Positions 5,492 through 5,859 of a stretch of 5,859 nucleotides of DNA are shown here, in pieces (positions within the stretch are counted from its first letter, which is position 1; each line of letters begins with the position of its first letter). The notes under the pieces were generated by a model. That model had not been told where the DNA came from and did not search any database. It saw only the letters and a program-made list of their open reading frames with translations. The translations under genes and the position numbers were made by a program. This DNA is from Eubacteriales bacterium. Lineage in GTDB: Bacteria; Bacillota; Clostridia; JAQUNY01. The stretch lies in the NCBI GenBank assembly GCA_028717405.1, contig JAQUNY010000113.1, forward strand, positions 1 to 5,859, in the 5' to 3' direction.

Positions 5492-5859
5492 GAAAATGTG
5501 TTCCCCGGTTCGGTTTCGCCTGAATTTGCCAGCTTTTCAGCCTGTTCGGCTGTTGCCAGTGTATCGATTATTTCATCGATGTCCCCATCAAGTATCTCAT
5601 CTATTCTATAAAGCGTCAGGCCTGCCCTGTGGTCCGTCACCCTGCCCTGTGGGTAATTGTAGGTCCTGATACGCTCATTTCTTGCGCCTGTGCCGACCTG
5701 GCTCTTCCGTGTGCTTGATACTTCTGATTCCTGTTTTTCCCTTGCGAGTTCATACAGCTTTGATCTCAGGACTTTCATGGCCTTATCCTTGTTCTTGTGC
5801 TGCGATCTCTCATCCTGGCAGGTAACAACTATCCCCGAGGGCGCGTGAGTTATCCTGAT
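5488..5859 (-). CDS. prfA: Peptide chain release factor 1, C-terminal part (N-terminus outside the window)
   Basis: RF1 recognises UAA and UAG in the ribosomal A site and triggers peptide release. The visible 123 residues begin IRITHAPSGIVVTCQDERSQ, which lies just after the GGQ catalytic motif; GGQ itself would be about a dozen residues beyond the right edge. The following HKNKDKAMKVLRSKLYELA and RKSQVGTGARNERIRTYNYP blocks, then QGRVTDHRAGLTLYRID and DGDIDEIIDTLATAEQAEKLA, are the RF1 C-terminal signature. RF2 instead has a different sequence after the helix (around IRSYVL...D), so RF1 is clear. An internal ATG at 5778 can make the last 96 codons look like a separate gene, but the frame is continuous to the window edge. 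The TGA stop overlaps the sua5 ATG by four bases. No prmC (the GGQ methyltransferase gene often found here) lies between prfA and sua5. Confidence 0.96.
   Translation of the reverse strand: MRITHAPSGIVVTCQDERSQHKNKDKAMKVLRSKLYELAREKQESEVSSTRKSQVGTGARNERIRTYNYPQGRVTDHRAGLTLYRIDEILDGDIDEIIDTLATAEQAEKLANSGETEPGNTFS

Noticed and set aside
5488..5778. A separate 96-codon gene ahead of sua5
   Set aside because: The frame is open upstream to the window edge and the additional residues are RF1 sequence, so this is only an internal ATG in prfA.

Overview
The window holds one co-directional, minus-strand gene cluster that fits a Bacillota genome, most likely class Clostridia. This is inferred from gene order and from the protein families, not from any database match. 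Read in the direction of transcription (right to left), the order is: the C-terminal end of prfA (peptide chain release factor 1), a Sua5/YwlC-type threonylcarbamoyl-AMP synthase, a YwlE-like low-molecular-weight phosphatase, rpiB, a ComEB-like dCMP deaminase, a WecA/TagO-type polyprenyl-phosphate GlcNAc-1-phosphate transferase, and a WecB/MnaA UDP-GlcNAc 2-epimerase that runs off the left edge. No gene was found on the plus strand, and I saw no convincing internal terminator or promoter.

Right part (3543-5859): prfA and sua5 overlap by ATGA, so they are probably translationally coupled. The sua5 product is much longer than usual (470 residues against roughly 340-350) because of two low-complexity expansions. 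One of these contains two in-frame copies of a 25-bp REP-like repeat. The sua5-ywlE junction is built of imperfect copies of the 3' end of sua5. Middle part (2261-3473): rpiB and comEB; the deaminase carries an unusual P/Q-rich tail encoded by 21-bp and 24-bp tandem repeats. Left part (1-2242): the two cell-envelope sugar genes, wecA and wecB, separated by 135 bp. That gap holds a possible 27-codon ORF coupled to wecA, a strong Shine-Dalgarno not matched to the obvious wecB start, and a hairpin.

Functionally the cluster mixes translation (RF1, tRNA t6A modification), phosphatase signalling or protein quality control (YwlE-like), pentose phosphate and nucleotide metabolism (RpiB, dCMP deaminase), and cell-envelope polysaccharide or teichoic-acid precursor synthesis (WecA makes the lipid-linked GlcNAc, WecB makes UDP-ManNAc). 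This is a conserved housekeeping neighbourhood and I see no new defence or mobile system. The interesting signals are the repeat-driven expansions inside two housekeeping proteins and the irregular wecA-wecB junction.
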